Source: Euryarchaeota archaeon RBG_13_57_23 (GTDB lineage: Archaea > Thermoplasmatota > Thermoplasmata > UBA10834). From it: DNA of 64,000 nt. The stretch is taken from positions 7,960 to 71,959 of the forward strand of contig MGVW01000035.1 in NCBI GenBank assembly GCA_001800675.1. Direction: 5' to 3'. The first letter of the stretch is position 1. Each line of letters begins with the position of its first letter. Below the pieces are notes generated by a model. That model saw nothing but the letters and a program-made list of their open reading frames with translations, was not told the origin of the DNA and did not search any database. A program made the translations under genes and the position numbers. Shown here piece by piece: positions 33,701 to 41,563 of the stretch.

Positions 33701-36032
33701 GGAGATCGACCGGAGCTGGGAAGACCTAGAGTCTGCGAAGAAGGCCCTGGAAGACAAGGCAAAGGACCTCGAGAAAACGGAAGAGGCTTTATCCGGGAGG
33801 AACAAGGAGCTCAATGCCGGACTCGCAGACATCTCCGAGAGGGAGAAGGACGTTGCGTCACAGAATCTGAAGTTTGAGGATGTCAAGCAGCAGCTTGCGT
33901 CTAGGGATTCAGACCTCCAGAGACGCGCGATCGAGCTGGAGGCGTTCAAGAACGACTTAACGCAGAGAGAACAGCAGTCCCTGGCCAGCATAGAGGCCGC
34001 CCAGAAAGTCCTCGACAACGAGCGCATGACGATAGCTTCTGAGAGAACCGTTGTAGGAGACGAGAAGGCGCACCTTGAAGCGCAGGCGGCCGGCTTCGTG
34101 ACGCGCGAGAAGGAGCTGGAGCAGGCAATCACGATGCTCGAGCGGAAGACCCAGGAGATAGAGGAAGCTGACCAGGACCTCAAACGGAAGGAATCGGAGA
34201 TCCTGGGACAGGCAAAGCTCCTCGGTGAGAAGGACGCCTCCATCAAGCTTCTCGATCAGAAGAACCGCCAGGAGTTGGATGCTAGGAAGGCGGAGATTGA
34301 CAGCAGAGCTGCCGAGACAGATAGGCTGCAGAATGATGTCAGGCAATCGGAGACCGCTCTGCGGCAGAAGGAGGCGTCTCTCGCAGCCAAGGAGAAGGCC
34401 TTTGCGGAAGTCGAAGAGAAAACTCGTTCGGAGTTGGAGGCGGCAATCACAGACGCCGACACGATGAAATCCCAGCTTGATGGAGTTGCGGAACACCTGA
34501 GGGGTCGGGAAGTGGAGATCGCGAATACGGAGAAGGTTCTCGTTGAGCGCGAGACCACTCTATCTGAGCTGGAGACTGAGACGAGAAAGCAGCTGGATTC
34601 GCGTCTTGCGGACATCGAGTCCCGAGAGAAGAATCTTCAGAGGGTCGCCAAGGAGCAGGCGGCCAAGGCAACGCAGATCGCGGGCATTGAGAAGGCACTC
34701 GGGGAGAGAGAGTACGCGTTGTCGGAGGTGGAGAAGGGCTCCAAGCAGGAGATACAGGCACTAACGTTAAAGCTAGACGATGAGAGAACAAGGCTGGAAG
34801 CCGCTCTAGAGGACTTGAAGGGCCAGAAGGCCGAGGTCTTGCAGAAGGAGAAGGCGTTGGCTGCCCTGCAGACTTCCCTCGAGACGGCAGAGGCGAAGTT
34901 CAATCAGGACAGAGATGCTCGGCTGGCTGAGCTTCAGGACGTCACCACAATGCTCGAGCAGGGTCAGGCGCAGCTCGAGCGCGACAAGGCTGCACTGGAT
35001 GCCGCAACCGTTTCTTTTGAGAAGGAGAAGAGCGGCATTGCGCAACAGAAGGCGACCGTGGAGCACGAGCGCGCGAATTCAGAGGAGCTGCGAGCGTCGC
35101 TAGCGAACCTGCAGCGGGAACTGGGGGAAAGGGATTCGGCCATGAAGGAGAAGGAGGCAGATGTTCACTCCAGGCTTCAGGATGCAGATACCAGACTCGC
35201 TGGAATCGCCCGCCGGGAGTCAGAGATTGCTGAGGTCCAGAGCAGGTTCGAGAGCCAGGGCATGGCACTTGCCATGAGGGAGCAGGAAGCGAACAAGGCG
35301 CTCGACGAATACAAGGACATTCTTGACGAGATCGCTAAGCAGAAGGACGGGTTGGACGCGCGCGAAGTCGAGATCAAGACGAGGACCAACAAACTGGAGG
35401 AGAGCGCGATCGAGGTCGAGCTGCTTCACGAGGACATTGAGAAAGAGCGGCAATTGCTTGCGCAGAAAGATGCTGGGCTGGAACAGCTTCGAGCGGAGCT
35501 TGAGAAGTGGCGTGTAGACCTGATGGAGAAGCGGGCTCAGCTGGAGGAAGACAGCAAGAAGCGGATATCTGAGATCGTCCGCGAGGCGGCCTCGAAGAAG
35601 GAGACGGCGACTTCTGCGACCCAAGAGCAGCTCTCGAGGAGAGAGATAGAGCTCAGATCGCGCGAGGAGAGGCTTCGGGCAAGGGAGATGGATCTGGAGA
35701 CCAGTGAGCGGACCGTGGCAGTCGAATTCGAGAAGCTTGAGCGTGAGCGTGCCGAGGTCAAGGACCTCTGGGACAAAGTAGAGGCTTCTAAGAAGGGAAT
35801 GACCATCGTGCTCGATGAGAGATCGATCAAGGTGCTCGAGGACAGGAAGACAGAGCTGGATAGCGCCTACCTGAAGCTCTCCGACAGGGAGGAAAACCTG
35901 CGCAAGGATGAGCAGCGGCTCGAAGACGAGCGCCTGAGATTGGATGCAATCAGAGAGGAGCTGGAAGACCTAGCTAGGGTCCTCAGGCCGAAGGAAGATG
36001 AAATCAAGAAGTCGGACGGCTCAGCTGCCTGA
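30744..36032 (+). CDS. Giant DUF835 coiled-coil protein (1762 residues)
   Basis: Residues 1-48 are a Pro-rich lead. Residues about 50-192 are a DUF835 domain (SVTYLVAGEKPDLAYSLF, GLVVSRTYPKNLRKAL, GPKDLERLSLVIKRFL, LVLIDSLEYVITNNKF). Residues about 215-1750 are one nearly unbroken charged coiled coil with no hydrophobic or membrane segment. Four tandem 53-residue units occupy about 1166-1377. A TATA-like CATATATTACC lies near 30674. A fully extended coil this long would exceed 200 nm, suggesting a scaffold or cytoskeleton-like role; that is inference. The same DUF835 domain ends the isoleucyl-tRNA synthetase in this window. Confidence 0.8.
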   Translation: MGLRDKARESVSKPVSPAAGETETDPPTKPPLQAPLDAVPAPQPGALEPSVTYLVAGEKPDLAYSLFMTASAQGMRGLVVSRTYPKNLRKALDLRDAPVYWLTNAVSDEAIGPKDLERLSLVIKRFLDEGGGQLVLIDSLEYVITNNKFVSVLRLVETIRDLIAIHKAVGIIALKSSTLEASKLASIQRELEVYSADKSVSAPSVPRPPAESPVIAELKQDELMLEAERLEQQKKTVAAAADKVAKDAQRLSLERQELEKERAEVRNTLVRVRQTRKELEDFRIKLTKEEAELTSRVRSKLTKEMQGLDSKKATLEMMEKEIESRYQQLDRIVSLKTEQRLYEVQGEKKRLEAERQKLSEMMSQLEADHTNLEERINEIQQKEITLQKSSEEAREREKRLQEREHAIALDKVEFEKLRAAVDTEKQELEQRRKGLEDEFARAQAEAARLNSDVTQREEAVTKITRELDMLKSKLVAQEQMLSDRDRSVGTRLQDIEKREKALATLETEAKQLFEKATMLDQAARTKEEHLTKDRENLQTDIDNLRTELSKRLSDVQKREEKLRADEDRLSKESDSRNKALKDLEDQMKEQSASMAKLREALDQREAAMKQAESDIAAVRKEAEEFAASVNDERTALDKEIQAARQKVIEERNSFEQDKLAFENERNDAERQISEAQKEIDDKLGKVEEERKEMDEKVLAIEEMRTILNQRANDVASSELRMAEERVTIDSMRREMTRKAEEIESLERDFTLKQQNLQGSAELVQKSKAQVDEKERVLREQLLVTENERTELESKRASLDTEEAEFQKSKAEVEELQEQITTQRIELEEWNKQLDEISDSLDSRKNEIAAKEAAVRSVVDENTRAREQLAAEKQRLEEDFNSKFSELEQRRNALEAESASLATVRNKMTVTEQEAGKREEKQVAMQNALAEREQKISDTETAVQTAKKAIAEQAEIIRADRQSAEQQKAEMAKGWETLQKERDTVQQEIDRSWEDLESAKKALEDKAKDLEKTEEALSGRNKELNAGLADISEREKDVASQNLKFEDVKQQLASRDSDLQRRAIELEAFKNDLTQREQQSLASIEAAQKVLDNERMTIASERTVVGDEKAHLEAQAAGFVTREKELEQAITMLERKTQEIEEADQDLKRKESEILGQAKLLGEKDASIKLLDQKNRQELDARKAEIDSRAAETDRLQNDVRQSETALRQKEASLAAKEKAFAEVEEKTRSELEAAITDADTMKSQLDGVAEHLRGREVEIANTEKVLVERETTLSELETETRKQLDSRLADIESREKNLQRVAKEQAAKATQIAGIEKALGEREYALSEVEKGSKQEIQALTLKLDDERTRLEAALEDLKGQKAEVLQKEKALAALQTSLETAEAKFNQDRDARLAELQDVTTMLEQGQAQLERDKAALDAATVSFEKEKSGIAQQKATVEHERANSEELRASLANLQRELGERDSAMKEKEADVHSRLQDADTRLAGIARRESEIAEVQSRFESQGMALAMREQEANKALDEYKDILDEIAKQKDGLDAREVEIKTRTNKLEESAIEVELLHEDIEKERQLLAQKDAGLEQLRAELEKWRVDLMEKRAQLEEDSKKRISEIVREAASKKETATSATQEQLSRREIELRSREERLRAREMDLETSERTVAVEFEKLERERAEVKDLWDKVEASKKGMTIVLDERSIKVLEDRKTELDSAYLKLSDREENLRKDEQRLEDERLRLDAIREELEDLARVLRPKEDEIKKSDGSAA
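34239..34874 (+). repeat. Four tandem 53-codon repeats inside the giant coiled-coil gene
   Basis: Units begin SIKLLDQKNRQEL, AFAEVEEKTRSEL, TLSELETETRKQL and ALSEVEKGSKQEI, each exactly 53 residues after the previous one (about residues 1166, 1219, 1272 and 1325). The period is not a multiple of seven, so each unit contains a stutter in the heptad. The units diverge in sequence, pointing to old duplications. Confidence 0.6.
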
Positions 36033-36056
36033 ATGGGCCAAGGCCGTCACCCGTTA

Positions 36057-37256
36057 TCAGAAAACGTTGATTTTTCCGCTCACGATCTGCTCAGTAAGAT
36101 CGGTTATGTTGGCCAGCTTCTCGTCGAAGATGGCGGTGATTTCCTTCTCGTACTTCTTCTGATTGACATTCGAAGCGTAGATGACCTTAGCGCTGGCAGC
36201 CTGAGGCATATCGATGGGATGTCCGATCTGGGAGAGAATCCGCGTGTGCACCTCTACAACGTCTCCACGCCCAGCCTTCACTATAGCGTCGGCCACCTGG
36301 ATTGCCAGTATGTTGTAGAGCTTCCCGACATGCGTCACGGGGTTTTTCCCTGCTGAGGCTTCCATGCTCATGGGCCTCATCGGAGTAATGAGCCCGTTTG
36401 CCCTGTTCCCTCGGCCGACAGACCCGTCGTCCCCGTTCTCCATGCTCAGACCCGATACCGTGAGGTAGTAGATCCCCTTCCTGTAGTCGTCCGCAGTGTT
36501 CACGTAGACCTTGACTTTCCTCTTGGTGAACTTCTGCGCAAAGTCCTCTATCTTCTCGGTGGCCTGTTCGATCGTGCTCTTGTAGTGGCTAGCATCAGGT
36601 ACGTGGCAATCCACAAGCGCCACCGCGACAGTCAGGTCAATCTCGTCGCCCATGCGGCAGGCCATCACTTTGACGTCCTCTCCAAGTTCTGGTAGCGTCT
36701 TGCAGAGCTTGCCGTTGATGTACTTCTCGGTCTCGAGCGTTATCGTCTCGGTCTCACTCAGCGGGGCGAAACCGACTCCGAATGAAGTGTCGTTCGCCAA
36801 CAGTTTCTTCGTCTCATAGAGCCCCCTGAGGTCGACGCTGCCCTGGCCGATCTTGCAGTCGAGTGTGACATCCCAGTCCACGTTGAGGTTCCGGCAGTTA
36901 TTCTCGAGATAATCGCTCGCCGCCTTGATCGCGCAGGTTCTGTACGGAAGCCTTTCTCCGTTGACCTCGGTTACTGCTCGACCTACGAGGAGTATGTAGA
37001 TTGGTTCAAGGATCGAGCCTCCCCCGAACTTCGGTGCGGACTGGCCGCCCACCACCTCGACTTCGTCCGTGTTATGGTGAAGAATCCGATTGTAGCGTTT
37101 CTTGTACATCCCGCACAGCGCCCGAGAAACGCTCTCAGCTAGTCCGTCCGCGATGCTATCCGGATGGCCGATACCCTTTCTCTCGACGAATTCAACGTTC
37201 TGCTCTTCGATTGGAATCTGCGTGAGTTTCTCGACGAATATCTTTCTCTTAGTCAT
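36057..37256 (-). CDS. mat: S-adenosylmethionine synthetase, archaeal type
   Basis: This 400-residue enzyme makes AdoMet from methionine and ATP and belongs to the archaeal family unrelated in detail to bacterial MetK. It shows [89 protein letters not shown] and [13 protein letters not shown]. The ATG at 37256 ([11 protein letters not shown]) is preferred to one 27 nt upstream. It is convergent with the giant coiled-coil gene. Confidence 0.95.
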   Translation of the reverse strand: MTKRKIFVEKLTQIPIEEQNVEFVERKGIGHPDSIADGLAESVSRALCGMYKKRYNRILHHNTDEVEVVGGQSAPKFGGGSILEPIYILLVGRAVTEVNGERLPYRTCAIKAASDYLENNCRNLNVDWDVTLDCKIGQGSVDLRGLYETKKLLANDTSFGVGFAPLSETETITLETEKYINGKLCKTLPELGEDVKVMACRMGDEIDLTVAVALVDCHVPDASHYKSTIEQATEKIEDFAQKFTKRKVKVYVNTADDYRKGIYYLTVSGLSMENGDDGSVGRGNRANGLITPMRPMSMEASAGKNPVTHVGKLYNILAIQVADAIVKAGRGDVVEVHTRILSQIGHPIDMPQAASAKVIYASNVNQKKYEKEITAIFDEKLANITDLTEQIVSGKINVF

Positions 37257-37320
37257 TGGCTCATCCCATAAGAATTGGGGCAAAGAAAGAATATCCGCAC
37301 TTAACCTTTTCGGACCTTAA

Positions 37321-37350
37321 ACAGTCCTGTCATCAGAGTGGCCAGACTGT
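37321..37350 (-). terminator. Inverted repeat after lysine 2,3-aminomutase
   Basis: ACAGTC (37321-37326) and GACTGT (37345-37350) form a 6-bp stem that overlaps the aminomutase stop codon on the minus strand and is followed there by GTTTAAGG. It may be a weak terminator or processing hairpin. Confidence 0.3.
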
Positions 37351-38621
37351 CACTTCTTCTTGATTCTCTTGCGCCTGGCCTCTCTTAGGCTCCCCTCCGG
37401 TACAAGGCACATCTTCCTTCCGGAAAGGACGCCTGCGACACCTTCCTTGCTCTCCACCCTGCTGTAGTCATCGCACATCTTGCAGTTCGGAGGGCAAACG
37501 CTCACCCTGTCCTTCGGTTGGGGATAGGAGAATGTTCCTCCCTCGTAATTCCTAAGCACGACTTTCTTGTCGGACATCGATATGAGATAGGTCGGCGCGA
37601 CCGGTATCTTGCCGCCACCTCCAGGGGCGTCAACGATGAATGTCGGGACCGAGAATCCGGACGTGTGTCCTCTGAGTGCCTCCTGGATCTCGATGCCTTT
37701 TGCAACATCTGTCCTGAAGTGCTCCAACCCCTTGGAAATGTCGCACTGATAGTAGTAGTATGGCCTGCACCTGATCTTAACGAGTTCCTGGTTGAGCTTC
37801 TTCATGATGGTCGGGCAGTCGTTTAGCCCTTTCAGTAGCACAGTCTGATTCCCAACCGGTATTCCGTGGTCCGCTAGCATCTCCACAGCCCTCTTCGATT
37901 CCGGGGTGATTTCCTTCGGGTGGTTGAAGTGGGTGTTGAGCCAGAGCGGGTGGTATTTCGCCAGCATCTTGCAGAGCTCTGGAGTGATCCTCTGCGGGAG
38001 AGTGCACGGCGCCCTGCTGCCTATCCTGACTATCTCCACATGGTCGATCGCTCGGACCCGCCTGATGATATCCTCAAGGAAGGCATCGGAGACCATGAGC
38101 GCGTCGCCTCCGGACAGTAGAACATCTCTGACCTCCTCGTGCTCCTTGATGTACTTAATCGATGCGTCGATCGCGGACCTATCCCTATGCCTGTCCGTCT
38201 GACCGGCGAACCTCCTCCTCGTGCAGTGCCTGCAGTAGTTGCCGCACATGTCGGTGATGAGGAACAAGACCCTGTCCGGGTACCTGTGTGTCAGGCCGGG
38301 AGCAGGCGAGTCGACGTCCTCGAACAGCGGGTCCTCCATATCGGATTTGCTGAAATCCAATTCGCTAATGGTCGGAACCGCCTGCATTCTGATGGGGTCG
38401 TGCGGGTCGTCGGGATCCATCAACGCGGCGAAGTACGGGCTGATCGCCATCCTCAGCACTTTGAGCGATTCGTGGACTCCCTCCTCCTCCTCGCGTGTGA
38501 GATTGATCACCTGCTTGAGCTGGTCCACGGTGGTGATCCTGTTCCTGAGCTGCCAGTGCCAGTCGTCCCAGTCTTTCTTTGAGACGTCTTTCCATAGCGG
38601 TATCTGCTTGTATGATCGCAT
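37350..38621 (-). CDS. kamA: L-lysine 2,3-aminomutase
   Basis: This 423-residue radical-SAM, PLP-dependent enzyme interconverts L-lysine and L-beta-lysine. The cluster motif CGNYCRHCTRRR is near residue 140. The PLP lysine is in VDAPGGGGKIPVAP, and the aspartates that recognise the lysine side chain in characterised aminomutases are present (CDISKG and VDAPGG), favouring lysine over glutamate. C-terminal cysteines (CPPNCKMCDDY, KMCLVPE) fit the structural zinc site. The ATG at 38621 is chosen because TTTATC near 38673 is a TATA box (minus strand) predicting a start near 38648. It is divergent from the thiolase operon. No ablB acetyltransferase is adjacent. Confidence 0.93.
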   Translation of the reverse strand: MRSYKQIPLWKDVSKKDWDDWHWQLRNRITTVDQLKQVINLTREEEEGVHESLKVLRMAISPYFAALMDPDDPHDPIRMQAVPTISELDFSKSDMEDPLFEDVDSPAPGLTHRYPDRVLFLITDMCGNYCRHCTRRRFAGQTDRHRDRSAIDASIKYIKEHEEVRDVLLSGGDALMVSDAFLEDIIRRVRAIDHVEIVRIGSRAPCTLPQRITPELCKMLAKYHPLWLNTHFNHPKEITPESKRAVEMLADHGIPVGNQTVLLKGLNDCPTIMKKLNQELVKIRCRPYYYYQCDISKGLEHFRTDVAKGIEIQEALRGHTSGFSVPTFIVDAPGGGGKIPVAPTYLISMSDKKVVLRNYEGGTFSYPQPKDRVSVCPPNCKMCDDYSRVESKEGVAGVLSGRKMCLVPEGSLREARRKRIKKK

Positions 38622-38935
38622 CAGGGCTGCCCCCAAGTAGGTGTGTGATTTCCGCATTGTTCCACAGTCTATTTATCACCTGTCCACATCGTTCGTCGCA
38701 GCGTTACGAACTCGGATTCTGCGATTCGAAATCGGAAACAATTCGAAGCCCAGTCGCCTTTTCGTAGCCGATTGTCTAATTCAGACGGAGCGCGCGTGTA
38801 AATCGCATATCGTTAAATACGCTGACCCTGATTCGAGAAAACACCATTCCAGACGGCTCGGAAACGACGTCGAAAACGCATGTTCCTCTAACATGGGTTC
38901 ACCATCCTTGGCGGGGGTAAGCGGAAGGGATTGAC
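38622..38935. promoter_or_regulatory. Divergent promoter region between kamA and the thiolase operon
   Basis: About 310 nt without a supported gene. On the minus strand GATAAATAG near 38673 can drive kamA. On the plus strand ATCGTTAAATACG near 38815 can drive the thiolase operon with a leader of about 95 nt. That leader has a short inverted repeat CATGTT/AACATG (38879-38895). The area 38710-38760 has two ATTCGAA copies 16 nt apart that could be regulator sites. The base composition is AT-richer than in the flanking genes. Confidence 0.5.
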
Positions 38936-40102
38936 ATGAAGAAAGTAGCAATCGTCGGAGCAGGGCAGAGCAGATACGGAGACTTCCCCGACAAGGGCAT
39001 CAAAGAATTGTTCTTCGAAGCGTACAAGGACATGAAAGCTAGCGTCGACAAGGGGCTGGACCCCAAGGCCATCGAGTCCGCCTACATAGGCAACCTGGGC
39101 TCGGGCGGCTTCCAGCTAGGCAACATGTCCGCCCTTGTGACGGAGTACTGCGGGCTCACTCACATCAACACCATGAGGATTGAGAATGCATGCGCTTCCG
39201 GAGGCTACGCCCTGGTAGCTGCCGTCATGGACGTGATGTCTGGGACCCACAAGGCCGTGCTCGCAGGCGGCGTCGAGAAGATGACCGATGTTTCTGGTGT
39301 CAAGCAGAAGTACTGGCTCGGAGTCTCCGGAGATACCGAGTACGAGAGGCTCGCAGGGACGACCTTCTCCGGCCTTTACGCACTGATCGCGCAGAGGCAC
39401 ATGCACGATTTCGGCACGAAGAGAGAACATCTCTCAATGGTGGCCGTCAAGAACCACAAGAACGGCGCGCAGAACCCCAAGGCCCAGTTCCAAAGGGAGA
39501 TCACCCTCGAACAGGCCATCAAGGGACCGATTGTGGCGAGCCCTCTGAACCTGTTCGATTGCTGCTCGACCACAGACGGGGCGTCCGCGGTGCTCGTCTG
39601 TGACGCGGAGATCGCAAAGCAGTACACGGACACACCAGTCTACGTCGCGGGGTTCGGAACCGCTAGCGACTTCTTGGCAATCCACGACCGCCCGGACACG
39701 ACGACCCTCGAAGGAACGAGGAGAGCGGGCGAGATGGCCTACAAGATGTCCGGGCTGACTCCTAAGGACATACAACTGGCCGAAGTCCACGACTGCTTCA
39801 CGATCGCGGAGCTACTTGCGTACGAAGACCTGGGATTCTGCGAGAAGGGTAAGGCAGGTCCGTTCATCGAGCAGGGCCATACGCAGATCGGAGGGGACAA
39901 GCCGGTCAACGCCAGCGGAGGTCTGAAGTCCAAGGGCCACCCGATCGGGTCCACAGGCACGGGCATGGCGTACGAGATGTTCAACCAGCTCAGAGGGAGC
40001 GTCCAGAAGCCAACCAGACAGATCAAGGGCGCGGAGATCGGGCTGATTCACAATGTTGGTGGGTCGGGCGGGACCGTCGCGGTCACCATTATGAGGAGGT
40101 AA
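38936..40102 (+). CDS. Thiolase (acetyl-CoA acetyltransferase family, archaeal type)
   Basis: This 388-residue thiolase has an intact active site: nucleophile cysteine in MRIENACASGGYAL, HDCFTIAELL, the catalytic GGLKSKGHPIGSTGTGM and the C-terminal HNVGGSGGTVAVTIM. Archaeal members of this branch form complexes with HMG-CoA synthase bridged by a DUF35 protein, and here the next two genes encode just those homologues. It is the first gene of a six-gene operon with CoA-transferase and aminotransferase genes. The intended 3-oxoacyl-CoA may be acetoacetyl-CoA or a longer, amino-substituted one. Confidence 0.9.
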   Translation: MKKVAIVGAGQSRYGDFPDKGIKELFFEAYKDMKASVDKGLDPKAIESAYIGNLGSGGFQLGNMSALVTEYCGLTHINTMRIENACASGGYALVAAVMDVMSGTHKAVLAGGVEKMTDVSGVKQKYWLGVSGDTEYERLAGTTFSGLYALIAQRHMHDFGTKREHLSMVAVKNHKNGAQNPKAQFQREITLEQAIKGPIVASPLNLFDCCSTTDGASAVLVCDAEIAKQYTDTPVYVAGFGTASDFLAIHDRPDTTTLEGTRRAGEMAYKMSGLTPKDIQLAEVHDCFTIAELLAYEDLGFCEKGKAGPFIEQGHTQIGGDKPVNASGGLKSKGHPIGSTGTGMAYEMFNQLRGSVQKPTRQIKGAEIGLIHNVGGSGGTVAVTIMRR

Positions 40103-40107
40103 TGGCA

Positions 40108-41124
40108 ATGGCAATCGGTATCTCTGGATATAGCGCGTACATACCAAGGCTGAGGATCAAGAAGGAAGATTATGCGAAGGCCTGGGGGTCGTTCTCGGCG
40201 GCGGGCGTGGCGGAGAAATCCGTCATGGGCTTCGATGAGGATGTACTGACCGCAGCTGCCAAGGTGTCCAAGAGGGCGTTGGAATCCGTGCCGATGGCTC
40301 CCGACAAGGTGACCAGGTTCGCATTTGCGTCGACGTCTCCACCATACTTCGAGAAGCTGCTCTCGGGGACTGTGCTTTACTCCGTGGGAATGCCGAATTC
40401 AGCCTTTTCGAGTGACCACACGACCTCGACCCGCGCGGGCACCGAGGCAATGATCGCGGGGTTTGAGCACATCTCGGCCAACCAGACAGGAATGGCTGTC
40501 GTAGTGGCTGCGGATGCACCCAGCGCGAGCATGTGGGATTCCGTGGAGCACGCGCTTGGGGCTGGAGCAGCGGCATTCGTCTTGTCCGCAGATAATCTCG
40601 TCGCGGAACTCGAAGGACATGCCTCATACGCGAGCGAGTACTTCGGGGAGCGTTTCAGGCCGAGGGGAAATCCCTACCTACACGACCTGAATGTGAAGAA
40701 GTATGCCGAGGGTTCACTCATAACGAATACCACGCGTGCGGCCAACGCGCTTCTTAAGAGCCTGAACAGGAAGCCGGAGGAGTACCAGCACGTCGTAATC
40801 CAACAGCCGGACGCGAGGGTCCCAACGACTGTCGCATCGAGGTTGGGTTTCACGGACGCACAGCTCGCATCATCTCTTGTGTCCAAGTCGTTGGGAGACC
40901 TTGGGGCGGCGTCGGTCCCCGTGGCGCTTGCGGCAGCTCTGGATGTGGCGAAGGTGGGAGACCAGATAATGGTCATTTCCTACGGATCAGGGGCAGGTAG
41001 CGACGCGTTGAGCTTCAAGGTCGTCAGCGACCGAAAGGCTCCTGTCAAGGTCCAGGCGGAGATGGACCGCAAGGAGTACATTGACTATGTCAAGTACCTC
41101 AAGATCAAAGGAGCCATTGTGTGA
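40108..41124 (+). CDS. HMG-CoA synthase-like protein with substituted catalytic residues
   Basis: This 338-residue protein has the archaeal HMG-CoA synthase fold (ISGYSAYIPRLRIKKEDYAKAWG, VISYGSGAGSDALSF). From memory of typical archaeal sequences, the three catalytic positions differ. The cysteine motif ACKAGT is STRAGT here (Cys to Thr). The general-base glutamate in SESHPY is replaced in STSPPY. The histidine in FHQPNG is replaced in IQQPDA. It therefore probably cannot make HMG-CoA and may be a scaffold or a different thiolase-fold enzyme. GAGGAGG fits the ATG at 40108 better than one at 40102. It sits between thiolase and DUF35. Confidence 0.8.
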   Translation: MAIGISGYSAYIPRLRIKKEDYAKAWGSFSAAGVAEKSVMGFDEDVLTAAAKVSKRALESVPMAPDKVTRFAFASTSPPYFEKLLSGTVLYSVGMPNSAFSSDHTTSTRAGTEAMIAGFEHISANQTGMAVVVAADAPSASMWDSVEHALGAGAAAFVLSADNLVAELEGHASYASEYFGERFRPRGNPYLHDLNVKKYAEGSLITNTTRAANALLKSLNRKPEEYQHVVIQQPDARVPTTVASRLGFTDAQLASSLVSKSLGDLGAASVPVALAAALDVAKVGDQIMVISYGSGAGSDALSFKVVSDRKAPVKVQAEMDRKEYIDYVKYLKIKGAIV

Positions 41125-41133
41125 GGTGATGTT

Positions 41134-41547
41134 GTGGCACATGTTTCAGTTCCGATGTACTGGAGGACCATACCTCAGAGATACAAGATGATTGGACAGA
41201 AGTGCAAGAAGTGCGGCGCGATCAACTTCCCGCCTAAGGGCGTGTGCAAGTACTGCCAGACCTCTTCCGAGTTCGAGGAGATCCAGCTCAGTGGCAGAGG
41301 GAAGGTCCACACGTTCGTCCTGATCAGCGCCGGTGGAGCCCCTCCGGAGTTCGCCGAACAGGAGAAGGCAGGGGGCCAGTACCCGGTCGCAATTGTGCAG
41401 CTGGAAGAAGGGCCCAAGGTGATCGGCCAGATAGCGGATGTCGATCCCAAGGAAGTGAAGATCGACATGCCGGTCAAAGCAGAGCTCAGGAAGATCTACA
41501 CTGAGGAAGAGGTCATCAGATACGGATTCAAGTTCGTTCCAGGATGA
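41134..41547 (+). CDS. DUF35 zinc-ribbon/OB-fold protein
   Basis: This 137-residue protein has an N-terminal zinc ribbon (KCKKCGAINFPPKGVCKYC) followed by an OB fold (GRGKVHTFVLISAGGAPPEF). In archaea this family bridges thiolase and HMG-CoA synthase and shares their CoA-binding site. A GTG start at 41134 follows GAGGTGATG. Its place after the two homologues supports formation of the same complex. Confidence 0.9.
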   Translation: MAHVSVPMYWRTIPQRYKMIGQKCKKCGAINFPPKGVCKYCQTSSEFEEIQLSGRGKVHTFVLISAGGAPPEFAEQEKAGGQYPVAIVQLEEGPKVIGQIADVDPKEVKIDMPVKAELRKIYTEEEVIRYGFKFVPG

Positions 41548-41563
41548 AAGGGAGTGAGATAAG

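Noticed and set aside
31238..35830. Many long open frames antisense to the giant coiled-coil gene (for example 33206-34246)
   Set aside because: They are shadows of a Glu/Lys/Leu-rich coding strand; their translations are Ser/Leu/Arg-rich with no domain and no ribosome site.
37257..37349. SAM riboswitch upstream of the AdoMet synthetase
   Set aside because: The gap is short and the only inverted repeat belongs to the end of kamA; no known SAM-riboswitch core is visible.
40108..41124. Authentic HMG-CoA synthase of the mevalonate pathway
   Set aside because: The catalytic Cys, Glu and His appear substituted, so it is listed as a homologue without an assigned activity.
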